DNA from: Pterois miles
Taxonomy: Eukaryota > Chordata > Actinopteri > Perciformes > Scorpaenidae
Length of the DNA stretch: 64,000 bases
NCBI GenBank assembly: GCA_947000775.1
Contig: CAMQGK010000637.1
Span: 18,353,001-18,417,000, forward strand
Reading direction: 5' to 3'
Shown: positions 44,213 through 56,800 of the stretch, piece by piece
How positions within the stretch are numbered: the stretch's first letter is position 1
Layout of the letters: each line of letters opens with the position of its first letter
Program-made: the position numbers and the translations under genes
Notes under the pieces: generated by a model
Told to the model about the DNA's origin: nothing
What the model saw: the letters and a program-made list of their open reading frames with translations, nothing else
Databases searched by the model: none

Positions 44213-47200
44213 AATGTTATATCATCTCGGCTTTAGTTCTACTTTGCCTTCTCTGTTTGGTGACAAGTGCAGCTGTTTTCAAACGATAGCACTTGTCTGT
44301 GCGTCAAAGTGGTATTGCAGGATAACCAGATAAATGCAAACACACACACACACACACACTCTCACTTACATACACACACTCGAACACAATCTGTGCTTAG
44401 TGTCAAAGAGTTATGTGATATTCTGAGTGCATCCAGGGGACTTCCAACTCATGGGAAAAGCAAATGAGCATATTTGCATTTCCTCTACTTTGCTCAGTAA
44501 TGGGATACATGTACGGGACTACACAAGCGCAAAGTGAAGGTTCTGCGTCTGAGAGGACGAGGTATGGCTGCCAATTAGAAACAAAACAGGGAAGTGCATA
44601 AGGCGTGTTCTGTATCTGTGGCAGAAGCTTCCAGGCAGCCGGGCTGAGCAGTTTTCACTGCCATGGTTTTGAGTCTCCCCCTCACTTCTCTGCATTATTA
44701 AATGATCCCTGAATAATTCACCACCTTCTGTATCAAACAAATATTTTTGCAACTTGCACCTACAGATAGGTGAGGGGAGACTGCTGTACCATACTTTAGA
44801 TAGTCCAAAGGAAGGCGACGTTGGGGTGAAGCGTTTATGTTTGTTTTTTGAACTGCATTGTCTGTCCAGCTTCAAGCAGCAACATCACTGTGCTGAGTCA
44901 AGACCTCACACATAAGCTCCATAATATACACTGTAACATACAGTAAATCAGTGTTGTGACATGCTATAGTTCTCTAAGGTTGATTCCAGAGAGCTACATC
45001 ATGTTACATGGCAGTCCATGTGCCTGTATATGTGGATAGATTGCATTGTTTTTAAATGTGAAATGTATGTGTATTGCTTCTATTTCATATTGCATTGTAA
45101 TGTCCATGCAGAACGTTTAAAATCTCTACACAACTGATATACATTTTTGTATCTGTGTAACATGTTCTTATTTGTAGTTTGCATTAGTTTTGAATACACT
45201 TTGGCTCGCTGGTTTATTTTAATGTAAAGCATTCTTATGTGGAAGTGAGACACCACCAGGGCTAATGACATGTCTCGACCACCTAAAGTGCATTACTACA
45301 GTGTGTTACTATGCTGAAGATTTCAGTCCCTGCCTGCCTGAACGATGATAGGCGGCATCTAAATCCCAGCGATGACGCCGCGATGTCATGGCGGGCAAGG
45401 ACTGACTCGTGTGCTGACTTGTTAGTCATGCTTTGATGCACAGTTTAAAGAGGACTCCAGGAAGCCGGACGAATGCGCATGCGCACTTTACACACACACA
45501 CACACACACTGAAAACACACACTTTTTGCACATTTGCACAAAAGGACACACACTGAGTGCTTTAAAGGCAAGCGACTGCATCATTTGGTAGTCTGACATG
45601 AAACCTTGGTCATGTGTCTCTATGAGGTGACTTCAGAAGTGTTTGGTTGTACAGTTACAGATTCCATAAACAGTGTTAAATTACAGCATTAAATATAGCA
45701 GCTCAGAATCAGGACACGCTTTGTAAAAATGAAAAATCACACACAAAATGAAAGAAAAATTATGTGTTTCATTCTATCACATAAAGCCCACTGTTTTATT
45801 TATGGCATTGCTTTTAAAATGTGTGTTCCTCTGTAAGCTAAAACATGATGGTTGACACAATGTATGGTATGCCCCTAAAAAGCTTTTGGAAATTATTCCC
45901 TTTTGAAGTTAAAATATATTTAAATTTAACATAAATTGCCTTGATTATGATTTTTTTTCGCTTGTTTTAATAGGCCTGTAGTCTATTTGGACCTTCAGTG
46001 AAAATGGATTGTTTTTTTCTGTACTGGTGCTTAGAGTTAGACATGAGGTTGAAATCTTTTTATAACACAAACAATGAACTTTATTTAATATATTTAGCCA
46101 AGTTTAAACAGTTACACAAAATAACTGGTCCTGGTTACAGTTTGGTTAAAGTCAGTTAGATTTAGTCCAGAACAGTTGTAGTGATAATTTCAGGATACAA
46201 TATTTTATGGAGAAAATGTTTTACTTATATTGGCTGCATAGTTATATAGTTTAGTTATAATATACATTATATAACACAATTACACTACAAGGTATTAACT
46301 TACTTGTTAGCATAGCTACTGTATATAATGGAATAGTCAACCAACTCTGGAAATAATGCTGGAAATATTTTCAAACTGCTGCCAACATATAAAAACAAAC
46401 ACTAAAATTATAATATATTGCTGTTCACTGTCTCTGGTGGAAAATAAATAATAAGAGTGATGTACATTAAAATCATTTATTGAAAAGCTTATATCAGTCT
46501 TAAACTAATTTTCATCTCTCAGAGCCACTTTCCTATTACTTCTGTTTAAATTTAACTTTTTAACTTTGTTTTATGCTGATATTTCTCGGTAAAGAGAGAG
46601 AAATAAAAGTAAGACAATCATTTACCAACGAGATAATCAAAAGGACTGGTACTTTTCAATTTAGCATTAAAAATACTCTCGCTTATTTAAATATGAGTAT
46701 AATGAAAATAAAGTCAGATTTAAATGCATGCTTCAGTGCATGAAATAGCCTATATGTATTTTTGGATTTATTTTGTCATTGCCTGAGATATGTGGGTATG
46801 CATATTTTTTCATATCTTATTTTGATTTAATTTAATTTAATTTTGTAAATAATCCCCTGTACATAAAATTTCTTATTATTTAACTGTCATGTAGTGTGAC
46901 ATGTAAAGTCAGTGTCATTTCAGGAGAAAAACAGAAAATAATGCATGAAATATATCATATCATAAATATCATTACACAAAACCTCTAAATCTGCATGATA
47001 CATCCCAAAACTAAATTTTTTTCATTTCAGGTTTTTTTTTGCAAATTGACTTGAACGCGACCGATTCTGGCCAAATGCCAAATATCTGGCTGCAGAGTTC
47101 TGCACTGTCCATTTATTAGAAAGGTGCTGGCTCATTATTTAGCAAGACTAAGTGAAGGGACTCCAGCAAACACTCAGCAACTGCAGCAGCCGCTCGCTCT

Positions 47201-47473
47201 TCACATGCAATAAAGTTTGCTGCCTCATGTGGGGGATCTCTCCTTCTTTTTGAAGCAGACTTTTTTGGTCCATAATTTATACATTTACCTTACTTGCTTC
47301 TGCGTGCGTTGGCCTCCTGCATTTTTTAAAAGCCGGGTATTGAGGGATTTTCTGTCATGCTCTCTTGCTTTGTTCTGATCACGCAAGCTGCTGCCATCCC
47401 ACATACGGGAACACTGGCAAACACAGAGGCCTAACTCATGCCACCTAGCTGGAAAAAAAAAACACACATGCCA

Positions 47474-47474
<1 letters not shown>

Positions 47475-47526
<52 letters not shown>

Positions 47527-47549
47527 CACAGTGTCATATCAACAATTAG

Positions 47550-47604
<55 letters not shown>
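47475..47604. repeat. Twin (CA)n arrays
   Basis: Two CA arrays, 47475-47524 and 47552-47604, are separated by 27 bp of unique sequence. Confidence 0.97.
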
Positions 47605-48452
47605 GTGGAAGGCCCACTCCCTTCAGCTCAGACTAAGGGACAAACTATGTTGTGCCGTTGCGTGTTTTTTTCACACAAACACGCCAAGCTGAGCCATCCA
47701 TGTGTGTCTCAGCAAGAAGGGGTGTTGAATCTTCCTCTTACACCCATGCATGCGGAAGCAGTCTACCTCGACTGCTCCCTGCGGAGGACACATGGCTGAC
47801 AAAAATAGAGAGAGAGAGAGAGCCCGAGATGAACAGATTAAGAAAACAGAGAGGTAGTTCCTGGATAAACCTCACACTATACATATATATAAGAAAACAG
47901 CAATATAAAATAAATTCATTAGCATTTGCAACCTCTGCACTATACTGTATTATATGGTACAAACATTTAACCCTCACCTCTTATATGGGGTTTCACATGC
48001 AAACAGCAGAAAGTGCCTGGAAATGATTTCATGTATTGTAGAGGATGAGTTTTCCCAGTCAGTTCATTTGTCACCAGATCAGAATTCAGTCCATTACTAC
48101 ATATGGATAATATGTGGGTATGATTCTTTCTTTCACTGGTTAAAGTATCCAGACACATTCTTTTCTCAAAGCTCAGGTTAATTGACAGAAATTCCAATTT
48201 TCTGTGTTTCCTTTTCCAATTCAGCCAATTCATGTGATAACTATCTATCCTTATCTCCAACAGGGTGAGCACACAATTAGAAAAAGCTGAAATTGTTTGA
48301 TTAAAAGTTAATGTTCTTTTTCCTCACCGGTGGAACAATTTCAAACATAAGGTACTTTTTAACATTTATAAACATGCAATGGCTATTTTGTCATTTTGAT
48401 TGAGACACGCAAAGTGTAATTGTATAATCTTAAAATGTTTAAATCTCTACAT

Positions 48453-48519
48453 GCAATTCTAACATCACATTTTGATATAATAAAAAATGTATTATATTAA
48501 CATGTGATGTTATAATTGC
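48453..48519. repeat. 67-nt near-perfect inverted repeat (hairpin)
   Basis: A 30-base left arm (48453-48482) and right arm (48490-48519) are complementary at 27 positions; one of the three differences would be a G:U pair in RNA of the plus strand. The loop is 7 bases (48483-48489). It could be a tiny foldback element or a microRNA-like precursor; the short loop and AT-richness favour the former. Confidence 0.7.
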
Positions 48520-49560
48520 AATACTCGCTATATTATTTTGTGTCTAATAATGACTTCAAAATGTACAATACTTTTCAAAGTGTTTAGGTTTTAGTAGTTT
48601 AGTAGTTGATGTATGATAACCGCTATCAAAAATGAGAATTAAAAGAAAAACAAATTAAGTGACATTTTTATTCATACAGTTTTATAATTGAAATCAATTT
48701 TATGCAGTTAAGTAACAACCTAATAATGATAAAGGAATGATAAAAAGTGAGCTACATGCAGTTGCCCGTTGCTCAGCTCTCATTCTTAAATTTCCTCATC
48801 CTTATATTATGGAATATTTATTAAAAAATATGTTCTGCTTTTCCAACTCTGTGCTCCACAATAAATGTGCTAAAATTAAACCTTGTTTAAAGAAATGATA
48901 TTAAATAAAATGCACAAAACAAATTTCTAACATCTCGAAACTGTGTGAAAATGATTTATGTTTTTGAAAATAAAACAAAATTGTGCAGATTGTAAAATAT
49001 GTGTTGTGTCTATTTTGCCTACTTTAAAAATTACGGGTCACATTGTCCCAATATCTCTTACCATATTATGGACAATAAATCATTGTTACTTATTTGAAAT
49101 ATTTAATTCTGTGCACCTTTTATTTACAATGTGCATTCAGTTATAGTCTAATTTATAAACTAATAGGTTCATGATTTATTAATTTATTTAGACAGCAACC
49201 AATTGGAATAAATACTTTTCAAAAATGTTGTTGATGTTAGCTTTGTTACCCATCTACATTGTTAAACCCAAATGTAATACAGACAGCGCAACACAGTTAT
49301 TTTCCCAAAAGACAGACAATTAAACAAGAGCCAATAAGTTGTCCATGTAAACAAAAATATAGATGAATATTTTTCTTACTGTAAAATAGGAAGTCCCTGA
49401 CGCCCCCTTTTCATCTCTTGCTCTTTCTCACTCTCCCTCCTCCGTGTGCTGTCATCTAGATTCCCTCACTAACATGTAAATTTAGGTCAGGCCACAGTCT
49501 TCCTCTTCGGGCTTCACAGGAAAATGTGGAAATGGATTGTTTCACACTGCTTAATCTTAT

Positions 49561-49905
49561 TGGGAGAGAGAGAGGGAAAAGCAAAAACAACAGGGACTAA
49601 TGTGGAGGACGAGGGAGAGGAGATGAGGAAAAGGACTGATGAGTGGTTGTATTAACCATAAAAGAAAAGGGAACGGAAGTAGAGAGGAAAGTAAGGAGTA
49701 AAAAAGAGGTTGGCAGATGGGCAAAAGGGAAAAGAAAGTACATATGAAGAGAAGAAAGGGGAGGAGAGGTGAGGTGAGGACAGAGGGATGGGCAGAAGAC
49801 AACAGGAGGAAGGAGGAGGAGCAGAGAGGAGAAGAAAACAACAGACAGAGAAGAGGAAGAAAGAAAGGAGATGAAAGGAGAAAAGAGAGGAAGAAAGGGG
49901 TATGC
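49561..49905. repeat. Polypurine tract, about 340 bp
   Basis: The plus strand is almost entirely A and G, with repeated GAGGAGAGG and AAAGGAG units. The complementary pyrimidine strand gives spurious long Ser/Leu/Phe/Pro open frames. Confidence 0.9.
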
Positions 49906-50087
49906 CACTCACGCCTCATCTCAGCGTTCTCTGCCAGCGTCACAGCTCCCAGTGCTGGCAGCTCGTATACTAACAGACAGGCCATATGGCTTCATTATGA
50001 GACACACAAATAAAAAACACACACACCATGCATCAGGACATACCAGCCTCCACAAACTCATAACTATACACACACTTTAACATGCTT

Positions 50088-50088
<1 letters not shown>

Positions 50089-50144
<56 letters not shown>
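50089..50144. repeat. (CA)n microsatellite
   Basis: About 28 CA units; a shorter CA run lies at 50301-50318. Confidence 0.97.
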
Positions 50145-50148
<4 letters not shown>

Positions 50149-50967
50149 CGCAGGTGCAAACACTTGCAGGGAGAAGAGGAGGTGTGTGACAAATTGAATG
50201 AAGGGAATGAGGAGGAGGATGTAATGGCACGTTGAGTTTTTCTACCTCCGGGGGCTCCGAGGGAGAGCAGAGCTGGCCCAATTACTGAGGCTAACATGGC
50301 ACACACACACACACACACGTTACACACTCAGTCACGCACACCTCTCAGCAATCTGGGAAAACTGAAAGAACATAATCTTCATTATCAGATGCAGGGGGAG
50401 CAAATATTTGGAATACAAGAGTGCAAATCACAGTCTTCATGTGGATTTAGTAACTCTTCCAGTTAGCATGCTCATGCACATGCACACACCTCAAGTGGAC
50501 GCCAGGGACGAACACCACGGTCTTACTTACGAGCCGTGGAGGTGTTTGGGAAGAAGGGACGAGCTCAATAGGATGCAGTCACCGCTGTGTAAACCACTTG
50601 GAACACATTACAGTCATTAGTGTCATGATCCAGAGGATGGATGATGCTTGTGACTCCCCGGGGGCAGAGCCTGGTGCTTGGTCGGGCCCCTCACTATGGG
50701 TCCTGGAAGTGCTCTCTATGGACTGTCAGTGTTAAGCAAGCTGCTAAGGAGCAGGGACAATTGTAGGGGAGCCTTGTACACCTGAAATGCTCCCAGGTAC
50801 AAAGTGCTTTACTCAAGTAAAGATACTGTTACATTGCTGGCATTTAATTTAAAGAAGAAAATAAACAACTGGGGAAACTATTGATTGACAAAAAACAAAA
50901 CAAAAATTGAGTTCCAAAGTGTCACATTTCCATGTTTACTACCTTTGCTGTGGGGTCATTGATGACT

Positions 50968-50981
50968 GTTGCTATGGAGAC
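50968..50981 (+). promoter_or_regulatory. RFX X-box-like motif
   Basis: GTTGCTATGGAGAC matches the X-box consensus with a full second half-site (RGAGAC variant). It sits in AT-rich intergenic DNA. Confidence 0.4.
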
Positions 50982-51394
50982 CATTTAAAACCTATCACCG
51001 CTGCATCATATGCCAGTAAATGAGAAATTTACGTTACCTCGACTCAACGTGGGCACCATTGTGTTGGATGTAGAGTAAAAATGCTGACCGGTTTGATCAC
51101 ATGACTGGTTTGATCACCTTCTCTTCTGTGAGGTAATGTTCATAATGATTAATATAATAATATATTATTAATAGTTACCAACAAATTTGAGCATTTAATA
51201 ATATTGTTGTTAGTTAATTTAACTACAATGTAGCACAAAGGACAAAAATACTGTGTTAATTAAATTGAAATAATTTATTTCAAATATAAATATTGATATT
51301 GAATTAATGAGGCAGTGTATGTATTAGTTAATAAAAATTATACTCATTTACAGTAACAAGTGACATTTTTGTAACATCCATTCACCCTGTGGAC

Positions 51395-51662
51395 CAGTAG
51401 TTCCCACCACATTTGCCTTGTCGCCCTTTAAAAATAATGATTTTTTTAAATGGTGATTTTATTTTTTTTCATATTTCATCTGAATATTTTTTTTCAGACC
51501 TGAAGTTGTAAAATAAAATAATCCACAAGAATATTACAACAATTAGAGGAATGTCTTAAAAGACAAACATGATTTTGTGTCCTCTAATGGGTGATTTTGT
51601 GACCCCTCAGACATGTTTTGTGACACCACTGGGTGTCCCGACCTCTAGGCTGGCAACCACTG
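51395..51662. mobile_element. hAT-like miniature element, about 270 bp
   Basis: It starts CAGTAGTTCCCACCACATTT and ends GGCTGGCAACCACTG, degraded inverted termini of a common teleost element. The internal GGTGTCCCGACCTCTAGG also fits. No open frame. Confidence 0.65.
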
Positions 51663-53740
51663 CAATAGGCTGTATATAAAATACGCTGACTTCATGTAAA
51701 CTACTTGCATTCTGCAAAAACAGCACTTTTCACAGTTGTGTTGAGTGTTTCCAAAAATAACACTAAGTTTCTTCTGAGGAGTTCAGCAGCCTGGAATGAT
51801 CACTTGTCACTCATTTTTACCTGAAATAAAATATTTGATAATATTTTATCCATCAGATTTATCATATCAAAAGTTTAAAAAATAAATCTGTAATAATAAC
51901 AATACTAATAAAAACATAAAAAACATATCAGAAAACATACCAGAAGACATTGTGGCATATATGGTGTATTATTATATTAAGTCTGAAAATTGGTGAATAA
52001 GTTAAAGGCTATGGGTCGGAAACACTGCACTGCAGCTAATTTTCTACCGCTCACTGTAGAGCAAGAAACTATGAGATTTTTTTCTTTCAAATATGTTTGA
52101 CACTGAAGACCTATATTTCTCTCTCTCTGATTTTAATGACCTTCTGTATGGAAAGATCGTTGAAACCAATGCATTTGCTCCTCAGTCTGTTTCTCATATT
52201 TTTGTTCCTAAAGACACACAATGCTAATGATCCGCGGTTCATGGTGTTTTTAATAACTATTTGATTGGCGCGAGATGATTTACCACCGTTGTCTGTTATT
52301 GCTCTTTTGTAATCAGCATATTATTTTGAAATTAGCAGGAGAACAAAGTGTTTTTAATAGATTTAACAGAGTCCTGCAGAGCAGCAAGCCGACATTTTTA
52401 TCAGATGATGTGGTAAGTATGGATTTTTCTGTGGTTTCCTATTACAGTATACACTGCCTTATTGAATCCAACTAAGCGTGTAATCCTGGAATCGCTGACT
52501 CCTCTTCACTGAAAATCACTTTGTAATTCACTTGACATAATTAGACACCAAGGCATATGTTATTCTAATATAATGGCTTATTTGAATAGCTTGAAAACGT
52601 ATCAGCGAGACATTTTGATGGTGCTACATTGGCATTCTTAGTTTTCCTATCTGTGAGTGTATTGGCCTGTGATGCAAAAAGGTCGCATTAAGTTCAGTGA
52701 CATTTAAGTCATAAATTACAGACTAGACACGCACAGACAAACAAACACATAAACACACACACACGCCAAGGTAGAAGTGTTTATTAGGTCATGCTAATAT
52801 TTCCTTGTTGTAAAGAAAATATGGTATAATATACAGTATATTCTAAGAACACATACTGTAGTTTTACATTCATATTGGATATTCATGTGAAAAGAAAAGA
52901 CCAAACTCTTCATTGCTCTATCTGCACAGTACGGTCACAAATGATTTGGCATTCAAATTGTTTTCACCCCAAAACGGTGCAAACTGGACATTCTGTTTAA
53001 TTGCTCTGCGTGTTGACAATGGCGAACGCTTTACTGACCCCCTGGTTTCTATTGTTCAGGTTAATTCATCTGGGCCAAGAGTAGGAACAGATGAATTGAA
53101 GCTGATGAAAAGAGAATGGAGCCCTGCAGTCTCAATCACCACCGGACGGGTGCTCTCAGGGTACAGGAAAGAGGGGGGCAGGGGGGGCGGCGCTTGTTGC
53201 CTGGATACTGGCCGGATCCAGTCTGGAGATCCCGCTGTTTTATTGGGCAACACGCTTGACCCTCTGGCGACCCTGAATTGGCCCCTGACCCGAGTAGTCA
53301 CACCTAATCAATGCAGCCATGCACACGTGTACTCGGGGAAAGGTTGGTGGTGCCTACCTGCTGGCACAGACCAAGCGCACTGAGCGGTACCACGGATCAA
53401 TATCATGCAAAGTGACATCTGCAACCATTTAAAATCACATTTAGTGTAATTGCTCTTTGATATGTTGTCATCAGCATGACATGTGGCATTTCAGAAATGC
53501 GTTTTAAGTGGTTCCCTACTCCACTAAGGATTTAGAGAGCAAAATAAACCAATGGGAAAATGTATCCATGCTCAGCATATGTACATTTTCCAGCACATAC
53601 TGTATGTGCACACATTTACGGCCCTACTTATTTTAAACTTATAGATCTAAATATTACTTGAGAAAAGCCAAATACAAACTGGAAAGTTCTAAGCAGGGCC
53701 TGAAGGCCAACAAATCTCCCTGTGACCAAAGATTAAGCAT

Positions 53741-53855
53741 GTTTCTTTAGTGGTTAACATGCCTACCATATGACCACAATGTCCTCCATTTGATTTCAGC
53801 AGGGGACCATTGTTGCTTGTCATACCCCTTCCTCCCATCTGTATTTTCATCATCA
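53741..53855 (+). mobile_element. tRNA-headed SINE
   Basis: TTTAGTGGTTAACATGCCTA is an A-box region and CCATTTGATTTCAGC a degraded B box, followed by AGGGGACCATTGTTGCTTGT, the body of a common fish SINE. The 3' end is truncated or diverged. Confidence 0.7.
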
Positions 53856-56800
53856 AACTATTTAGGCCCAAATGCCAAAAATGTTTTTGAAGATAATCAA
53901 AAACTCAAACTATCCATTACAGACCAAAATCTCAAATTGCCAATTAAAAAAAAAGAAATAGAATAAATCAAACATGAATGATTCAGTGATAGTCTGTGAT
54001 GTTTGGTTACATTAACTTAACCCCCAACTCATAGAATGCTGTCATACTGCAGTGCTCCAGCCATCTGGTCATGAAAAACATAATAACTGAGAACTGTGGG
54101 GTTTCTAATCATTCTGGGCAAGAAAATCCAGTAAGTTTTAAAGTGTATTCCTCCAATATGCAGTTGTTAATGCTTTAAAGGACCAAATATAGTGCACATG
54201 TCTGCTGGGCGTGGTACACTGAATATGTAACCCTGTCTCTCGATCTGGCCTGTCACCAGTCTGTCAGCGAATACAAACCATGCCCTAATCCCATGGATTT
54301 CTTCATTCTGCAGCCTGACATGAAGAGAAATAGGACGACACGCCCAGTGATCTCTCCGATTGCTTCAGAGTGGCCAGCTGTCTCAGACAGTTCAGACTGG
54401 TGGGACAGACAGGCTCTCGGACCAGACACACACTTTTAGAAAACAGCGAGGCAAACTTCAGAAGTTGAGAAGACTTAAAAAGTAGTGACTTTTATCATCC
54501 CTGGCAAACAACCACCAAGACAACCTGAAATCAATTATATTTACAGCGAAAATAAAATGAATCCAGAGTCAAAAATATTCCTGCTAATAAAATGTTGAGA
54601 AAATAATTGGGTTTAAATGATTTAGCTGCTCGATTGCACCACTGATTATGAGATCGGCTTTTGTTAAATGTTTAGGGATAATACAATTTTTACCAGACTG
54701 TAGAATTGTGCTTCTAATGGCCATTTTCTAACTCAATGAATGCCAAACTCTTGCATACACACATGTTCATTTCCATTCATTTTGTATGACTCATTAATCA
54801 GGGCTAAACACAGATTAGGGCAACATTGTAAAAGCTAATGCCACTAATTGAAAATTGGTGTGGTCATCTTCTAACTATGAGATGTTATTGTCGAGTGATA
54901 AGTCCGACATCATTTCTCTCTAGTCGGTCAGCTGTTGGGTGGTTGGACGCGGCACGGCTTTGCTTTGCACTCTGCAGGCAGTCTGACATATCACTCAAAA
55001 AGTTTAATTTGTTTTCATAAAATCACTACCTAGAAATCCCTTTTTAGAAATCCCTTTTCACCTTATAATTAACAGTTGTTGAGTCATTATGGCTGCATAT
55101 TTAACCATAGTGTTTTCATATTAAGCACCAAATGTGAAAGAGTTAAAGTTTTTCAATGGTTCTTCAGAATTAAGAAAAAGCTAGTTTAGAAATGTTTAAT
55201 TCTATGTGTTTACTCATCACCAAAATAGTTGCTGTAGAGAAGGATTCTCACTGATGTTCACTGATGGAGCAGACCTAAAGAATAATTTTCTGGTGCACTG
55301 GAGAACCTTTTTTGTTGTGGTTCTACACTAATTATGGGAGCTTTCCTGAGCCGGATGGGATAGTTTACTGCACAAAGACGTTTCCAGTTATTGTGGCTGA
55401 AAAAGCACAGTGTGGAATAAGAGGAGAAGAGCTGGCACGGATCCTCTGGCAGAAATCTAAGCTGTTTGGATAAACATAACATGCACCCAGTATGGACAAC
55501 GCCAAGTGACTCCATAGCCTACGAATTAACATGGGTTTTCGAGGGCCTGGTCAACATCCAGCTTGTTCGGGCCTCATCATTTAACATTCAGTGACAGCTG
55601 ACTACATGTTTAGAGACACAATTCTTTTTGTCACATCAAATGAGTTTCAACAAAGGACTTAGCAAAGAAATGTCAAAATAAATGACACCACAAAGAATAC
55701 AGAAAAAAAAGTTAAGGCCAGTTTAAAATCATTAAGCTCTCATTTTTGTTGTTTTTTAAATTATTTTTGAAAACCATCTGAAAACTAATACAATGTTATT
55801 GATTATTTTTTCAACAGCTCGTCAGTTTAATATCATTCATTATTTATTCCTGTTTTTCTCTAGTAGAAATTGCCCTTACAGTATGTCAGCACTGTTTTTG
55901 ATAAATCAACTAAATTAAAAAGATCAAAAAAATAATACAATAAATCAATTTTTACTCATAATTTTACATATACTGGCAGTATTTTCCTGTAATTTGATAT
56001 TTGTTCACCAAAAAGTGAAGTTAGCTGAGACAGTCTTGCTTCACACTCAAATGCAAATCCCACCAATCTGAGGGAAACTGTGATTTCACTTTGACGTAAA
56101 AACAACTTGTTGCGGCCCGCTTATTCTTCCTTTTCCTGTAAGAAGATTTGAAACTTTATTGTGGATATCTTCTGGTTGCCAGAACTGTTATTGCGGGTGG
56201 ATGTTTCCCTCCAGAATTAATTTATCAGCATAAATCAGCTGGCCTATACATATGATTAGAAGGTTTGTGTTGGCCACTGAGGCTACACAACCCACCCACC
56301 TTGCCAGCTAACCAATCTATTCACCTGACCACAGCACCTCTGCTCACATAAATCCATTGGACTGCTCTGCTGGCTCTTTTTACTACATGTGCGTCACTCC
56401 GTGCGGATTTCTGTTCATGTATATTTGCATGTGTGTTTTTGTGTTGTTTGTGTGGAGAGTAAGTGTACAACCCAGCCCAGTGTTCGCACTGAAATTTTTC
56501 TTCTTAAGAGGCGGATCGGAGGTTTCCTGATCCGGGGTGTGTCATGCACATCCATCACAGTGTCGGTCTGGTTTCCTGGTGATTTAGGAGTTACCGAAGC
56601 GGCCCTGCTAGCCGCTGTACTCTGACCACAGCCATTCCTTCACCCTCCCACCTCCTAGTCTTAATATCACTACACAGACAGCCGGAGCTTAGCCCATTCC
56701 TCTCCATCTCTCTATGTGTGTGTGTCTTATAAGTGATACTGATGAATCTGAATCTCTGAAGTCAGAATAAATTGATATGCAGTAAGATTGGCCAAAACTG

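Noticed and set aside
49557..49985. 142-codon minus-strand open frame rich in Ser, Leu, Phe and Pro
   Set aside because: It is the complement of the polypurine tract; three overlapping frames are open for the same reason, which points to composition and not to a gene.
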